A stretch of 64,000 bases of DNA from Gammaproteobacteria bacterium (GTDB lineage Bacteria; Pseudomonadota; Gammaproteobacteria; Steroidobacterales; Steroidobacteraceae). Shown here piece after piece: positions 26,048 through 34,144 of this stretch. The DNA is taken from assembly GCA_025358295.1 (NCBI GenBank), contig JANYJY010000009.1:1-64000 (forward strand). The letters are read 5' to 3'. The first letter of the stretch is position 1; each line of letters begins with the position of its first letter. The notes under the pieces are model-generated. The model was not told the DNA's origin. It saw only the letters and a program-made list of their open reading frames with translations, and made no database searches. The position numbers and the translations under genes were made by a program.

Positions 26048-27601
26048 ATGACGGTGCGCGAAGCGGTATTTTCTTTGCTGCGCGAGTTCGGCCTGACCAC
26101 GGTGTTCGGCAATCCGGGCTCAACCGAACTGCCTATGTTTCGCGACTTTCCGAGCGACTTTCGCTATGCACTCGGCCTGCAGGAGTCCGTGGTAGTCGCC
26201 ATGGCCGACGGCTTCGCGCAGGCCCGCGGCGATGCCGCACTGGTGAATTTACATTCCGCAATCGGCGTCGGGCACGCCGTCGGCAGCATCTTCACGGCGT
26301 ATAAGAACCAGACCCCGCTCCTCATCACGGCCGGTCAACAGGCGCGCTCGATTTTGCCCTTCGAGCCTTTTTTGTATTCAGAGCAAGCCGCGCAACTGCC
26401 CAAACCCTATGTGAAATGGAGTTGCGAACCGGCGCGGGCCGCCGATGTCCCAGCCGCCATCGCACGCGCCTACTATGTCGCGATGCAGCCGCCGCGCGGC
26501 CCCACCTTCGTCTCGATTCCCGTGGACGATTGGGAGCGCCCGTGTGCGCCCGTGGCGGCACGGCAAGTCAGCCGGCGCATGGCGGGAGATCCCGCGCTGC
26601 TGGAACGGGCCGCAGCGGCACTGCGCGATTCGCACCGGCCAGTGATCGTCGTAGGCGCGGGCGTGGCGCGCGACCAAGCCTGGGATGAGACCATTGCGCT
26701 CGCGGAGAGGCACCAAGCAGCGGTTTGGGTCAGCCCCATGTCGGCGCGCAATAGTTTCCCCGAGCGCCATCCGCTGTTCGCGGGCTTTCTGCCCGCCGAC
26801 CGGGCAGCCATCGTCGCGCGTCTGCAAGGCACGGACCTGATCCTGGCGCTGGGCGCACCCGTATTCACCTATCACGTCGAAGGTCACGGACCTCACATCC
26901 CTCCCGGGTCCGCGTTGGTGCAGCTGGGGGACGATCCCGCCGCCGCGGCATGGTCTCCCGCCGGTACTTCCATTCTGACGAACTTAAAGCTCGGTGTTGC
27001 CGCGCTGCTGGCACACTCGCCGGCCGTGACCCGCACGCCGCCGGTCATTCCTGCACGTGCTGCGCGTATCGACCCCGGTCCCTTGTCGGATCGGTACTTG
27101 CTGCAGCAGATCGCCGCGTTGCGTCCCGCGGACAGCATCATCGTCGAGGAGGCACCCAGCAGCCGCGGCCCTATGCACGATCATCTACCCCTGCTCGAGC
27201 GCGATACTTTTTACACCTGCGCAAGCGGCGGCCTCGGCCATGGCCTGCCGGCGGCGGTCGGTGTTGCGCTGGCGCGGCCGGGACGCAAAGTGATCGGGCT
27301 GCTCGGCGATGGTTCCGCGATGTATTCCATCCAAGGCCTGTGGAGCGCCGCCGAGCTGCGACAGCCCATCGCCTTCATCATCGTCAACAACGGCAGTTAT
27401 CGAGCGCTCGAAGAATTCGGGCGCCACTTCGACATCAAGGCGCTTCCCGGAGTGCAACTGCCGCATCTCGATTTCTGCGCTCTCGCGGCGGGGCACGGGA
27501 TCAAGGGAATTCGCGTCGAGCGGTGCGAGGATCTCGACGCCGCGCTGCGCCAAGTTTTCTCGGCAGATGTTCCTATGCTGCTGGAGGTCGTGGTCAAATG
27601 A
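26048..27601 (+). CDS. mdlC: Benzoylformate decarboxylase (ThDP-dependent)
   Basis: The 517-residue protein matches the characterised Pseudomonas enzyme along its whole length. Catalytic residues can be placed: Ser in GNPGSTELPMF, the cofactor-activating Glu in LGLQESVVVA, His in VNLHSAIGVG and the second His in FTYHVEGHG. The ThDP/Mg motif GDGSAMYSIQGLWSAAELRQPIAFIIVNN is seen as GDGS followed about 27 residues later by NN. It splits benzoylformate into benzaldehyde and CO2 in the mandelate pathway, and may use related 2-oxo-aryl acids. No mandelate racemase or mandelate dehydrogenase lies in the window. The start has a weak GAGG very near the ATG; the stop overlaps the next gene (ATGA). Confidence 0.9.
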   Translation: MTVREAVFSLLREFGLTTVFGNPGSTELPMFRDFPSDFRYALGLQESVVVAMADGFAQARGDAALVNLHSAIGVGHAVGSIFTAYKNQTPLLITAGQQARSILPFEPFLYSEQAAQLPKPYVKWSCEPARAADVPAAIARAYYVAMQPPRGPTFVSIPVDDWERPCAPVAARQVSRRMAGDPALLERAAAALRDSHRPVIVVGAGVARDQAWDETIALAERHQAAVWVSPMSARNSFPERHPLFAGFLPADRAAIVARLQGTDLILALGAPVFTYHVEGHGPHIPPGSALVQLGDDPAAAAWSPAGTSILTNLKLGVAALLAHSPAVTRTPPVIPARAARIDPGPLSDRYLLQQIAALRPADSIIVEEAPSSRGPMHDHLPLLERDTFYTCASGGLGHGLPAAVGVALARPGRKVIGLLGDGSAMYSIQGLWSAAELRQPIAFIIVNNGSYRALEEFGRHFDIKALPGVQLPHLDFCALAAGHGIKGIRVERCEDLDAALRQVFSADVPMLLEVVVK

Positions 27602-28311
27602 CAACTTACATCCTGGTGCACGGCGCGTGGCATGGCGGCTGGTGCTGGCACCGCATCGTGGCCCAATTGCAGCGGGCATCGCACCACGTCGTTGCGCCCG
27701 ATCTCAAATCGCTCGGGCGCGATCGCACACCTCCCGAAGGCATCAAATTGGAAACGTGGACGGAGCAAATCGCCGCGCTGGTGCAAGCCCAAGCGGAGCC
27801 CGTCGTGCTGGTGGGGCATAGCCGCGGCGGCATCGTATTGTCCACGGTCGCCGAGCAATTGCCCGACAAGGTTCGTACCCTGGTGTACCTGACCGCCTTT
27901 CTGGTGGAAAACGGCCGTTCGTTGCGCGAAACGGCCGCAGAAGATCCGCAATCCCTGGTCGGCCCCGCCATGAAGGTGGCGCCGGATCATTTGACCGCCT
28001 CGGTCCGCGAGGAGTTGGTGCGCGAAGCCTTCTACGGACAGTGCACCGATGCCGATGTCGCCTTGGCGAGATCTTTGCTGGTGCCCGAACCACTGGCGCC
28101 GCTGGCGGCGCCGTTGCGACTCAGCCAGGGGGGCTTCGGCAGCGTGCCGCGCGTCTATATTGAATGCACCCAGGACCGGGCGATCACTCTCGCCGCGCAG
28201 CGTCGGATGCAGGCCGCTCTGCCCTGTCGCGATCGCATCACTTTGGATTCGGATCACTCGCCTTTTTTCAGCCACGCCGAGCAGCTCGCGGATGTGCTGT
28301 TGAAGATCTGA
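27598..28311 (+). CDS. Alpha/beta-hydrolase, hydroxynitrile-lyase/EstC-like esterase
   Basis: The 237-residue protein begins with LVHGAWHGGWCWH, the signature of the group containing plant methylesterases, hydroxynitrile lyases and the bacterial esterase EstC. It has the nucleophile elbow VGHSRGG (Ser), an Asp in CTQDRAI and the His in DSDHSPFF, a complete triad. Its ATG overlaps the decarboxylase stop, so the two are translated together. It may release an aromatic 2-oxo or 2-hydroxy acid from an ester, or use an aldehyde product of the decarboxylase as in hydroxynitrile chemistry; this is inference. The gene is the last of the operon and converges on the cytochrome gene. Confidence 0.85.
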   Translation: MTTYILVHGAWHGGWCWHRIVAQLQRASHHVVAPDLKSLGRDRTPPEGIKLETWTEQIAALVQAQAEPVVLVGHSRGGIVLSTVAEQLPDKVRTLVYLTAFLVENGRSLRETAAEDPQSLVGPAMKVAPDHLTASVREELVREAFYGQCTDADVALARSLLVPEPLAPLAAPLRLSQGGFGSVPRVYIECTQDRAITLAAQRRMQAALPCRDRITLDSDHSPFFSHAEQLADVLLKI

Positions 28312-28338
28312 GCGAATCGCACGCTGCCCGTGTCGGCC

Positions 28339-28716
28339 TCAGGTCGGCGGAGTGTTGCGCGACAGGTATTTTGCCAGCGCATCCAATTCCTGGTCGCTGA
28401 TCTCGGTCTTGCGAAACGGCGCCATCACCGAGATGCCGTGCCGGACCACGAATTTCACGGCGACGGCTTGCAGATCCTGCCACTCAAGCAGGACTCCCGG
28501 CTTGACTCCCCGGTACTTCACCGTCAACGCATTTGTCCCCGGGTGGGTCACGCCGGCGGCGTGGCAGGGAGCGCACCACCGTGTGTAGACAGCCTTGCCC
28601 GCCTCGTACGGGTCGGGGTGATCCTGAGCCCGGACCGGCGTCCACACCTCGCCGGCCAGGACAACGAGCACCGCAGCCGCCGATGCCTGACCTGCCGCCC
28701 GCAAATGACGGCTCAC
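28339..28716 (-). CDS. Small periplasmic c-type cytochrome, PCMH cytochrome-subunit-like
   Basis: The GTG start at 28716 overlaps the TGA of the flavoprotein gene (GTGA) and has GGGAG about nine bases upstream. The 125-residue product has a signal peptide (ASAAAVLVVLAGEVWTPVRA), one haem motif WCAPCH near residue 50 and a probable Met ligand in ISVMAPF. The p-cresol methylhydroxylase family is a flavocytochrome in which a small cytochrome (PchC) takes electrons from the FAD subunit (PchF). Gene order and overlap support this role here. Electrons would pass on to a soluble cytochrome or azurin. Confidence 0.85.
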   Translation of the reverse strand: MSRHLRAAGQASAAAVLVVLAGEVWTPVRAQDHPDPYEAGKAVYTRWCAPCHAAGVTHPGTNALTVKYRGVKPGVLLEWQDLQAVAVKFVVRHGISVMAPFRKTEISDQELDALAKYLSRNTPPT

Positions 28717-30365
28717 GACTGCTTCTCCCGTAGGTGCTTCGGCCAAATCGCATAGCGGCCCGGCGACAAAATGCCGTTCGGATCGATCGCGTCCTTCAGC
28801 GTCTCGTGAAAGCGTTGCAGCGCGTGATTATTGAATGAATAGACATCCATCACGGTCTTCTGGAAGACGGGAGCCGTTCGATATTCTCCCCAGCCGTGCT
28901 GCCCGCCGACCTCGATAAGTTTCTTGAATCCCTCGCGGTAGCGCTTGTTAGTTGCCGGATCCTCGGTAACGGGCGTTGCCAGAATGAAGATGAACGACCG
29001 CTCCCAAAAGCAGGCCGGCATTGTAAATGTGCGGAACAGCGGCATGTTCAGATCGCGCGCCGCCGCGCTGAATACTCGATTCGCCTCGATGATCGCCGCA
29101 CCAGTGCGCGGAATGATCGGCGAAAACCACATATGCCCCTTGGAAGGCGTTGGGCTCCACGGCGTTCGGGCGCCGATCGAAAACGCCCGCAGCGAAGGAA
29201 TGCCCAGTTCCGGCTCGTGGTAATCCTCGGCCTTGGTAGGATCGATGGGTAGGGCGACGCGATTGACGACTCGAAATTTCGCTCCCTCGATGGCCGCGAA
29301 GCGCCGTTGTGTTGCCTGCCACTGAGCCTCGACGACTTCCATCGGGCCGTGGAAGCTGAGCCATAATTCCCAATAGGCGATGCCGGTTCTGCGGCCGTAT
29401 GCCTCGCGGTTCGCCGAGTAACCCAGAGTCGCGCTGGCAAGCAGCTTGAGATGCTCATCGGTCAATGCCGGCGGTCCGGTCTCATTCCACAGTTGCAGCT
29501 GACCGATCGGTGGATAGCCATTGAGAGGTGAGGCGATGTCCGGAAATCCGGAGGTGATGCGGCTGTTTTCCAGATAGTTGAGTGTCTCGACCAGCGGCCC
29601 CAAGTCCTTATAGCGCGGCAGCGACACCGTGCATCGCAGATAGGCCTCGGGCTGCGGCATCAGCCAAAAGCCCATCTTGGTGACTATTCCATAATTCGAT
29701 TGCGAGAAAATACCGTCGATCCAGGGACCGCATCCGGACTTGTACTGCTGCCAGGTCTCAGCCTTGGGTATGGCGCCCATTCCGGTGCGCAGCAGTTCGC
29801 CGCTGGGCAGCACTATTTCCATTCCACAGTGCGAATCGAAGTGATTGCGGTAATTTGCCGTGGTGTAACCGCCTCCACGATCGATGGCGTTGCCGATGAC
29901 GCTGCCCCAGCCGGGATCCGGGCAACCAATCCACACCTTCAGCCGATGTTCCTGGATGTAGCGGTACAAATCGAAATAGCTCACTCCCGGCTCGACCAAC
30001 GCGAAGGCGTTGGCCTCATTCACCTCGATGATGCGATTCATGCGCTTGAGATCGACGACCACGCAACCTGAGTATGCGGGCGCAGAACCGCCATAGCCCA
30101 GGTTCCGGCCGGTTGATATTGCGTACAGCGGCACGCGGAAGCGATTCGCGATGCGCACGACTTCTTGCACTTCTTCAGTGCTGGACGGCGCAACCGCCGC
30201 CGACGCGATGCGCTCCTCGGGTTCGTTGAGAAACGGCGAATAGGCGTCGCGATACAGATCGAGATCCGCATCGCTGGTAAACACCCATTCTTGGCCGACG
30301 GTCCTCTTGAACTCGGCGATCGCACTGGCGAAATCGACCTGGCTGACTTCCGGCGGCGTTCTCAT
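28713..30365 (-). CDS. p-Cresol methylhydroxylase / vanillyl-alcohol-oxidase family flavoprotein
   Basis: ATG 30365 gives 550 residues. The PCMH-type FAD domain is evident (about 55-260): VRIANRFRVPLYAISTGRNLGYGGS, then GSVIGNAIDRGGGYTTANYRNHFDS. The C-terminal substrate domain (about 270-520) has family segments such as NETGPPALT and WGEYRTAPVFQKTVMDVYSFNN near the end. Enzymes of this family oxidise para-alkylphenols (p-cresol, 4-ethylphenol, eugenol, vanillyl alcohol) through a quinone methide. Together with the overlapping cytochrome gene it should form a periplasmic flavocytochrome. No signal peptide is seen on this subunit, as in known PchF, whose export mechanism is unclear. The frame is open upstream to 30803, but that part lies over another gene and is rejected. 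Confidence 0.9.
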   Translation of the reverse strand: MRTPPEVSQVDFASAIAEFKRTVGQEWVFTSDADLDLYRDAYSPFLNEPEERIASAAVAPSSTEEVQEVVRIANRFRVPLYAISTGRNLGYGGSAPAYSGCVVVDLKRMNRIIEVNEANAFALVEPGVSYFDLYRYIQEHRLKVWIGCPDPGWGSVIGNAIDRGGGYTTANYRNHFDSHCGMEIVLPSGELLRTGMGAIPKAETWQQYKSGCGPWIDGIFSQSNYGIVTKMGFWLMPQPEAYLRCTVSLPRYKDLGPLVETLNYLENSRITSGFPDIASPLNGYPPIGQLQLWNETGPPALTDEHLKLLASATLGYSANREAYGRRTGIAYWELWLSFHGPMEVVEAQWQATQRRFAAIEGAKFRVVNRVALPIDPTKAEDYHEPELGIPSLRAFSIGARTPWSPTPSKGHMWFSPIIPRTGAAIIEANRVFSAAARDLNMPLFRTFTMPACFWERSFIFILATPVTEDPATNKRYREGFKKLIEVGGQHGWGEYRTAPVFQKTVMDVYSFNNHALQRFHETLKDAIDPNGILSPGRYAIWPKHLREKQS

Positions 30366-30409
30366 CGTTCGACTCCCCGCATTTCTGTGTTCCGCCACCG
30401 CGTGCCGGA

Positions 30410-30889
30410 TCAGGCCGCGATCACCCAGGACACGAGTTGTGGATCCAGCGTCGGCGCCCTGCCAGCCGCCTGGATGCCGACAATCCGAGCCACTCGCTGC
30501 GCATCCGCAGCGGCACCCTGCTGCCGGTGTTCGGCGCAAACAATGGCGCGCATCCAGTGGTCCTTGGCGAGTTGCTGCAAGCAAAAGAACGAGTGCATGG
30601 TAGTCATGCCCGCGATCCCAGCACGACTCAATGCCCACTGACGCTGGAGGTCGTTGAGCCACAGCGACGTCACGTCGCCTCGAATCCCAGTTGTCACCCG
30701 GCCCACGCTGGCCGCCGCCAAGCCGAATGCCTGACTTGCGGCGAAGCGTACATCGAAGATCACCTTGTATAGTGCGTCGGGCGGAGCTGACCCTGAGCGC
30801 CACGCAGGGACAGGAGTTGGTTGCGCATGAGCCGCCATTATGCCGGCCACGGCGACAGCACCAGAAACGCAGAATTCGCGACGGTCCAT
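30410..30889 (-). CDS. Tat-exported protein of unknown function, linked to the PCMH-like operon
   Basis: The 159-residue protein starts MDRREFCVSGAVAVAGIMAAHAQ, a twin-arginine signal peptide (RREF) with an A-H-A cleavage site. The mature part is helical and rich in Ala/Gln, with Trp and His residues (SLWLNDLQRQWAL, GMTTMHSFFCLQQLAKDHW). No family was recognised. It is the first gene of a transcript with the flavoprotein (44 bp downstream) and cytochrome. Known p-cresol methylhydroxylase operons also contain an unexplained extra gene (pchX), so this could be a maturation or export partner. A co-exported folding partner would explain how the signal-less flavoprotein reaches the periplasm; this is a hypothesis. 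Confidence 0.75.
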   Translation of the reverse strand: MDRREFCVSGAVAVAGIMAAHAQPTPVPAWRSGSAPPDALYKVIFDVRFAASQAFGLAAASVGRVTTGIRGDVTSLWLNDLQRQWALSRAGIAGMTTMHSFFCLQQLAKDHWMRAIVCAEHRQQGAAADAQRVARIVGIQAAGRAPTLDPQLVSWVIAA

Positions 30890-31017
30890 GAGCTTCTCGG
30901 TTCGGCTTTCCGGCAGCAGGCTACGTGCAACCGAGCTTAGAAGCTCAATCGAGAGAGAATGGCGGGTTCGACAAGCAGCGAAGGCGCCAGATCGGCAGCA
31001 AGCGGATAATCGGCGGC

Positions 31018-31416
31018 TTAAGCGGTTTTCTTTCGCCCGTGCAGCCGGGTTACCAGATCTGCCTCCCCACGGCTCAAGCCGAATTGCTGCGTGAGCCGGT
31101 CGGTATCGGCTCCGCGGCGGGCGAAATCAATGGCCTGGTCGTACGATTGCACCGGCCCTCGCATCTCGACCTGATCGACCCGGTCGGCGACCCCGGAATA
31201 TTGCTGCTCGACGCGCGCAACCCGTCTCCCCGTCTTCGCGCTGATCGAGGTGAGCAATTCCAATTCCCGGCGCAGCGCCGCCAGGCTGGATTCGAGACTT
31301 AAAGCTTGGGCCCGCCAACCGTGAACGGCGCGAAGCGCCAGCAAGGCCGACATCAAGCCCAGGAATCCGATCCCCGCACCCGCAAGGCTGAGAATCATTT
31401 CAGTATTCAAGATCAT
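31018..31416 (-). CDS. DUF2802 family protein of flagellar/chemotaxis loci
   Basis: The 132-residue protein has one N-terminal membrane segment (MILSLAGAGIGFLGLMSALLAL), a coiled-coil-like stretch (about 35-85) and a C-terminal YDQAIDFARRGADTDRLTQQFGLSRGEADLVTRLHG, which resembles a helix-turn-helix and is the DUF2802 signature. In Pseudomonas a DUF2802 gene ends the flagellar/chemotaxis locus after cheW, and the same end position is kept here. Function is unknown. A start at 31398 is also possible. Confidence 0.8.
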   Translation of the reverse strand: MILNTEMILSLAGAGIGFLGLMSALLALRAVHGWRAQALSLESSLAALRRELELLTSISAKTGRRVARVEQQYSGVADRVDQVEMRGPVQSYDQAIDFARRGADTDRLTQQFGLSRGEADLVTRLHGRKKTA

Positions 31417-31611
31417 TTAGGCGTACTCGTCGATGAGAGATTTTGGAGGGCGTGGGCTGGCAGGATCTGCTTCCGCGGGCTGGGAGGGCTTGTGTGACGG
31501 CTGCTTGTCGCCGCGAGGCGGTGTACCTGATCCGTCCCGTGAGGGCCGCTTATCTGCGATGGGGAGCGCAGGATATAGGCCCGAGTTACTCAAGCGGTCC
31601 ACTTCACTCAT
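31417..31611 (-). CDS. Small Pro-rich protein of the motility locus
   Basis: The 64-residue protein is polar and Pro/Ser/Lys-rich in the middle, with a conserved-looking C-terminus SLIDEYA. It begins 13 bp after the stator gene motB and ends one base before the DUF2802 start, so it is probably translated from the flagellar transcript. It has no membrane segment or known domain; it looks disordered. A peptide with a short C-terminal motif could be an adaptor, but there is no evidence for that. Confidence 0.6.
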   Translation of the reverse strand: MSEVDRLSNSGLYPALPIADKRPSRDGSGTPPRGDKQPSHKPSQPAEADPASPRPPKSLIDEYA

Positions 31612-31624
31612 TGGGTGACCTCGC

Positions 31625-32605
31625 TCATTCTGCCTTGGGTTGCTGTTGCGTCAACACGGTGTCTCCGATTGTCGCCGGAGGCACACGGTACATCAGCCGA
31701 TTCGCCGCATTGCTTGAACCCGCCACAGCGACGTCGGGCGACGCTGCTGTCGGCGTCTCCTGTGTGGCTCGCGCAGTCACCGGCGCACCCGGCAGCACTT
31801 CTTCGAGCACGAGAACGACCACGCGGCGATTCGCGTTGCGGCCGTCGCTGGTGGCGTTCGGTTGGCGTGGATGAAACTCACCAAAACCGACGATTTCGAG
31901 GCGTAGTGGGTCAATCCCCACACGCGTGAATTGATGCACCACGCTGGCCGCGCGGGCCGCCGACAGTTCCCAATTCGAGCGAAACGCGGTGGTCTTGATC
32001 GGCCGATTGTCAGTATGGCCCTCGACGCGAATGGGGTTGGGGAAGGGCTTGAGAACCTCCGCCAGCTTGTCGAGCACAGGTTCGGCGTTAGGTGCGAAGT
32101 CTCCCGCGCCGCTCGGAAATAGAATATCGGCATTAATCTCGATTTCCAGCCACATGTTCTCGCGGCGTACGGTCACCAGCTTGGCATCGATCAACGACTG
32201 CATCGCGTCCTGCACCTTGCGCTGCATTCGAATCAACGCGCCCGGTAGATCGGGCGATGGCGGGACGGATTCCTTCTTGGTCGGATCTCGAGGGACCAGG
32301 CTACCGTCGGGTGTGGACTTGTCGACTTTGACCTTGAGGAACACCGTCGGGCTGACACCCGTCAGCGGTTTATCGCCGCCCTTGCCGGGTTCTTTCTCAC
32401 CGATATTTACAGGCTGCATGCTCTTCGGCGCGCCGTTGAAAGCGGCAATCATGGAATCGGACAAGACCCGGAACTTGCCCTCATTGACCGACGACATCGC
32501 ATACATCACGGTGAACAACGCGAACAGCAGAGTGACGAGGTCGCCGTAGGGAATGGCCCAGGCCTCCGCGTTCACATGCTCTTCGTGCTTTTTCTTGCGA
32601 GCCAT
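31625..32605 (-). CDS. motB: Flagellar stator protein MotB/MotD (OmpA-like peptidoglycan-binding)
   Basis: The 326-residue protein has a short basic N-terminus, one membrane helix containing the proton-binding Asp (IPYGDLVTLLFALFTVMYAMS split around Gly-Asp-Leu), a long linker and a C-terminal OmpA domain with the peptidoglycan contact motif VEGHTDNRPI and NWELSAARA. It anchors the stator to the cell wall. The layout with a long linker and low-complexity tail (about 275-326) resembles Pseudomonas MotD. It follows its MotA partner by 9 bp. Confidence 0.93.
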   Translation of the reverse strand: MARKKKHEEHVNAEAWAIPYGDLVTLLFALFTVMYAMSSVNEGKFRVLSDSMIAAFNGAPKSMQPVNIGEKEPGKGGDKPLTGVSPTVFLKVKVDKSTPDGSLVPRDPTKKESVPPSPDLPGALIRMQRKVQDAMQSLIDAKLVTVRRENMWLEIEINADILFPSGAGDFAPNAEPVLDKLAEVLKPFPNPIRVEGHTDNRPIKTTAFRSNWELSAARAASVVHQFTRVGIDPLRLEIVGFGEFHPRQPNATSDGRNANRRVVVLVLEEVLPGAPVTARATQETPTAASPDVAVAGSSNAANRLMYRVPPATIGDTVLTQQQPKAE

Positions 32606-32614
32606 GGCGTCCTA

Positions 32615-33358
32615 TCAGTGGTGGAAGTACCCTTGCAGCTTCGACTCAATATTGCGCGGATTCTCCCCCTGAGCGATGGCGATGATGCCTTCGATCACCA
32701 TGGTTCGTACCTGCGATTGACCGTGAATCACCGACTTCAGCTTGTTTCCCATAGGCAGGAACAAGAGGTTTGCAAATGCGATGCCGTAGATGGTGGCAAT
32801 GAAAGCGGCGGCAATGCCGTGACCGAGTTTCGACGGATCGTTCAGGTTTTGCATGACGGCCATCAAACCCATGACGGCGCCGATGATGCCGAGCGTCGGT
32901 GAGTAGACGCCCATGGCTTCGAACACCTTGGCGGCCTGGGTATCGAAGTGCTCCATGGTATCCAGTTCGATTTCCATGCTGGAGCGGATTGCGTCCGGCT
33001 CGCCGCCATCCACCAAGGACTGCAGACCTTTCTTGAGGAAATTGTCCTTTTCCGATTCGACCGCGGATTCCAGCCCCAGCAAACCTTGCTTGCGCGCGAT
33101 ATTGCTCCACTCGACTATTTTTTCGATGGTCGCCGCCGGATTGCTCGCGGGCGGCTTGAACACCCAGGAAACGATCTTCCAGGCACGCAGAAAAGTCGCC
33201 AGCGGCGTCTGCACCAGACTGGCGGCGAACGTTCCCACGACGACAATGACAAAGGCGGCGCTGCCGACCAAGGCACCGGCACTGCTGCCTTTCAAGATTG
33301 CTCCGCCGATGATCGCGATCAGCGCAAGCACAATGCCGATGATGCTTAAGATGTCCAT
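32615..33358 (-). CDS. motA: Flagellar stator protein MotA/MotC
   Basis: The 247-residue protein has four membrane segments, two at the N-terminus (about 1-50) and two at 145-200, with the conserved VYSPTLGIIGAVMGLMAVM and a cytoplasmic loop carrying charged residues for rotor contact. It pairs with the next gene product to form the proton channel of the motor. It follows fliA by 3 bp, directly where cheY, cheZ, cheA and cheB lie in Pseudomonas. Confidence 0.93.
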   Translation of the reverse strand: MDILSIIGIVLALIAIIGGAILKGSSAGALVGSAAFVIVVVGTFAASLVQTPLATFLRAWKIVSWVFKPPASNPAATIEKIVEWSNIARKQGLLGLESAVESEKDNFLKKGLQSLVDGGEPDAIRSSMEIELDTMEHFDTQAAKVFEAMGVYSPTLGIIGAVMGLMAVMQNLNDPSKLGHGIAAAFIATIYGIAFANLLFLPMGNKLKSVIHGQSQVRTMVIEGIIAIAQGENPRNIESKLQGYFHH

Positions 33359-33361
33359 GGG

Positions 33362-34144
33362 CTAGTTAGGCTGCAACCATTCCGCAAGTCTGGCGCGCAG
33401 ACGCACCAGCGCCTGGCCGTGAATTTGACATACGCGTGATTCGGACACCTCGAGCACTTCGCCGATTTCGCGCAAATTCATATCCTCATCGTAGTACAGG
33501 GACAGCACCATTTTTTCCCGCTGCGGCAACGTATTGATCGCAGCGGCGAGCGCGTCGCGAAATCCGGCGTCCTCGATGTGATCGAACGGACCCGGCCGCT
33601 CGTCGCGGGCATGATCCGCCGGACTCGATTCGTCCTCGCTCGAGCCCATTTGATCGAAGCTGAACAGACGGCAGCTGGCGGCGTCCTGAACCAGTTTGTG
33701 ATATTCCTCGATGGACACGCCCAGCCCTTCGGCGATATCGGTGGGACTGGCATCCTGTCCCTTCGCATTCTCGATCTTGCGCACGACATCGGCCATCTCG
33801 CGCATGTTTCGATGCACCGAGCGAGGGGTCCAATCGGATTTGCGGACCTCGTCGAGCATGGCGCCACGAATTCGGATGCCGGCATAGGTTTCGAAATTGG
33901 CGCCCTTGGTGGCCGAGTAGTGCTTGGCCGCGTCCAACAAGCCGATCATCCCGGACTGGATGAGGTCGTCGACTTCCACGTTCGGCGGCATCCGGCTGAC
34001 CAAGTGATAGGCAATGCGTTTGACCAGATCTGCATGTCTCAAGACCAATTCTTGCTGCGGCACCTGGTCGACCGGAACGCCATCGTCCACAATCGGCTTG
34101 GGGCCGCGCTTCTGTGTATTCGAATACTGTGTGCTTGCTCTCAT
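33362..34144 (-). CDS. fliA: Flagellar sigma factor FliA (sigma-28)
   Basis: The 260-residue protein has sigma region 2 (LVKRIAYHLVSRMPPNVEVDDLIQSGMIGLLDA), region 3 and a region 4 helix-turn-helix (LREIGEVLEVSESRVCQIHGQALVRLRARL), the FliA/WhiG pattern. It directs late flagellar genes. Its ATG overlaps the flhG stop (34141-34144), so it is translated with flhG, as usual in polar-flagellated gammaproteobacteria. Confidence 0.95.
   Translation of the reverse strand: MRASTQYSNTQKRGPKPIVDDGVPVDQVPQQELVLRHADLVKRIAYHLVSRMPPNVEVDDLIQSGMIGLLDAAKHYSATKGANFETYAGIRIRGAMLDEVRKSDWTPRSVHRNMREMADVVRKIENAKGQDASPTDIAEGLGVSIEEYHKLVQDAASCRLFSFDQMGSSEDESSPADHARDERPGPFDHIEDAGFRDALAAAINTLPQREKMVLSLYYDEDMNLREIGEVLEVSESRVCQIHGQALVRLRARLAEWLQPN

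Noticed and set aside
30366-30803. Upstream extension of the flavoprotein frame by about 146 codons
   Set aside because: It overlaps the Tat-signal gene in another frame, shows no domain, and has no good ribosome site; the family begins close to ATG 30365.
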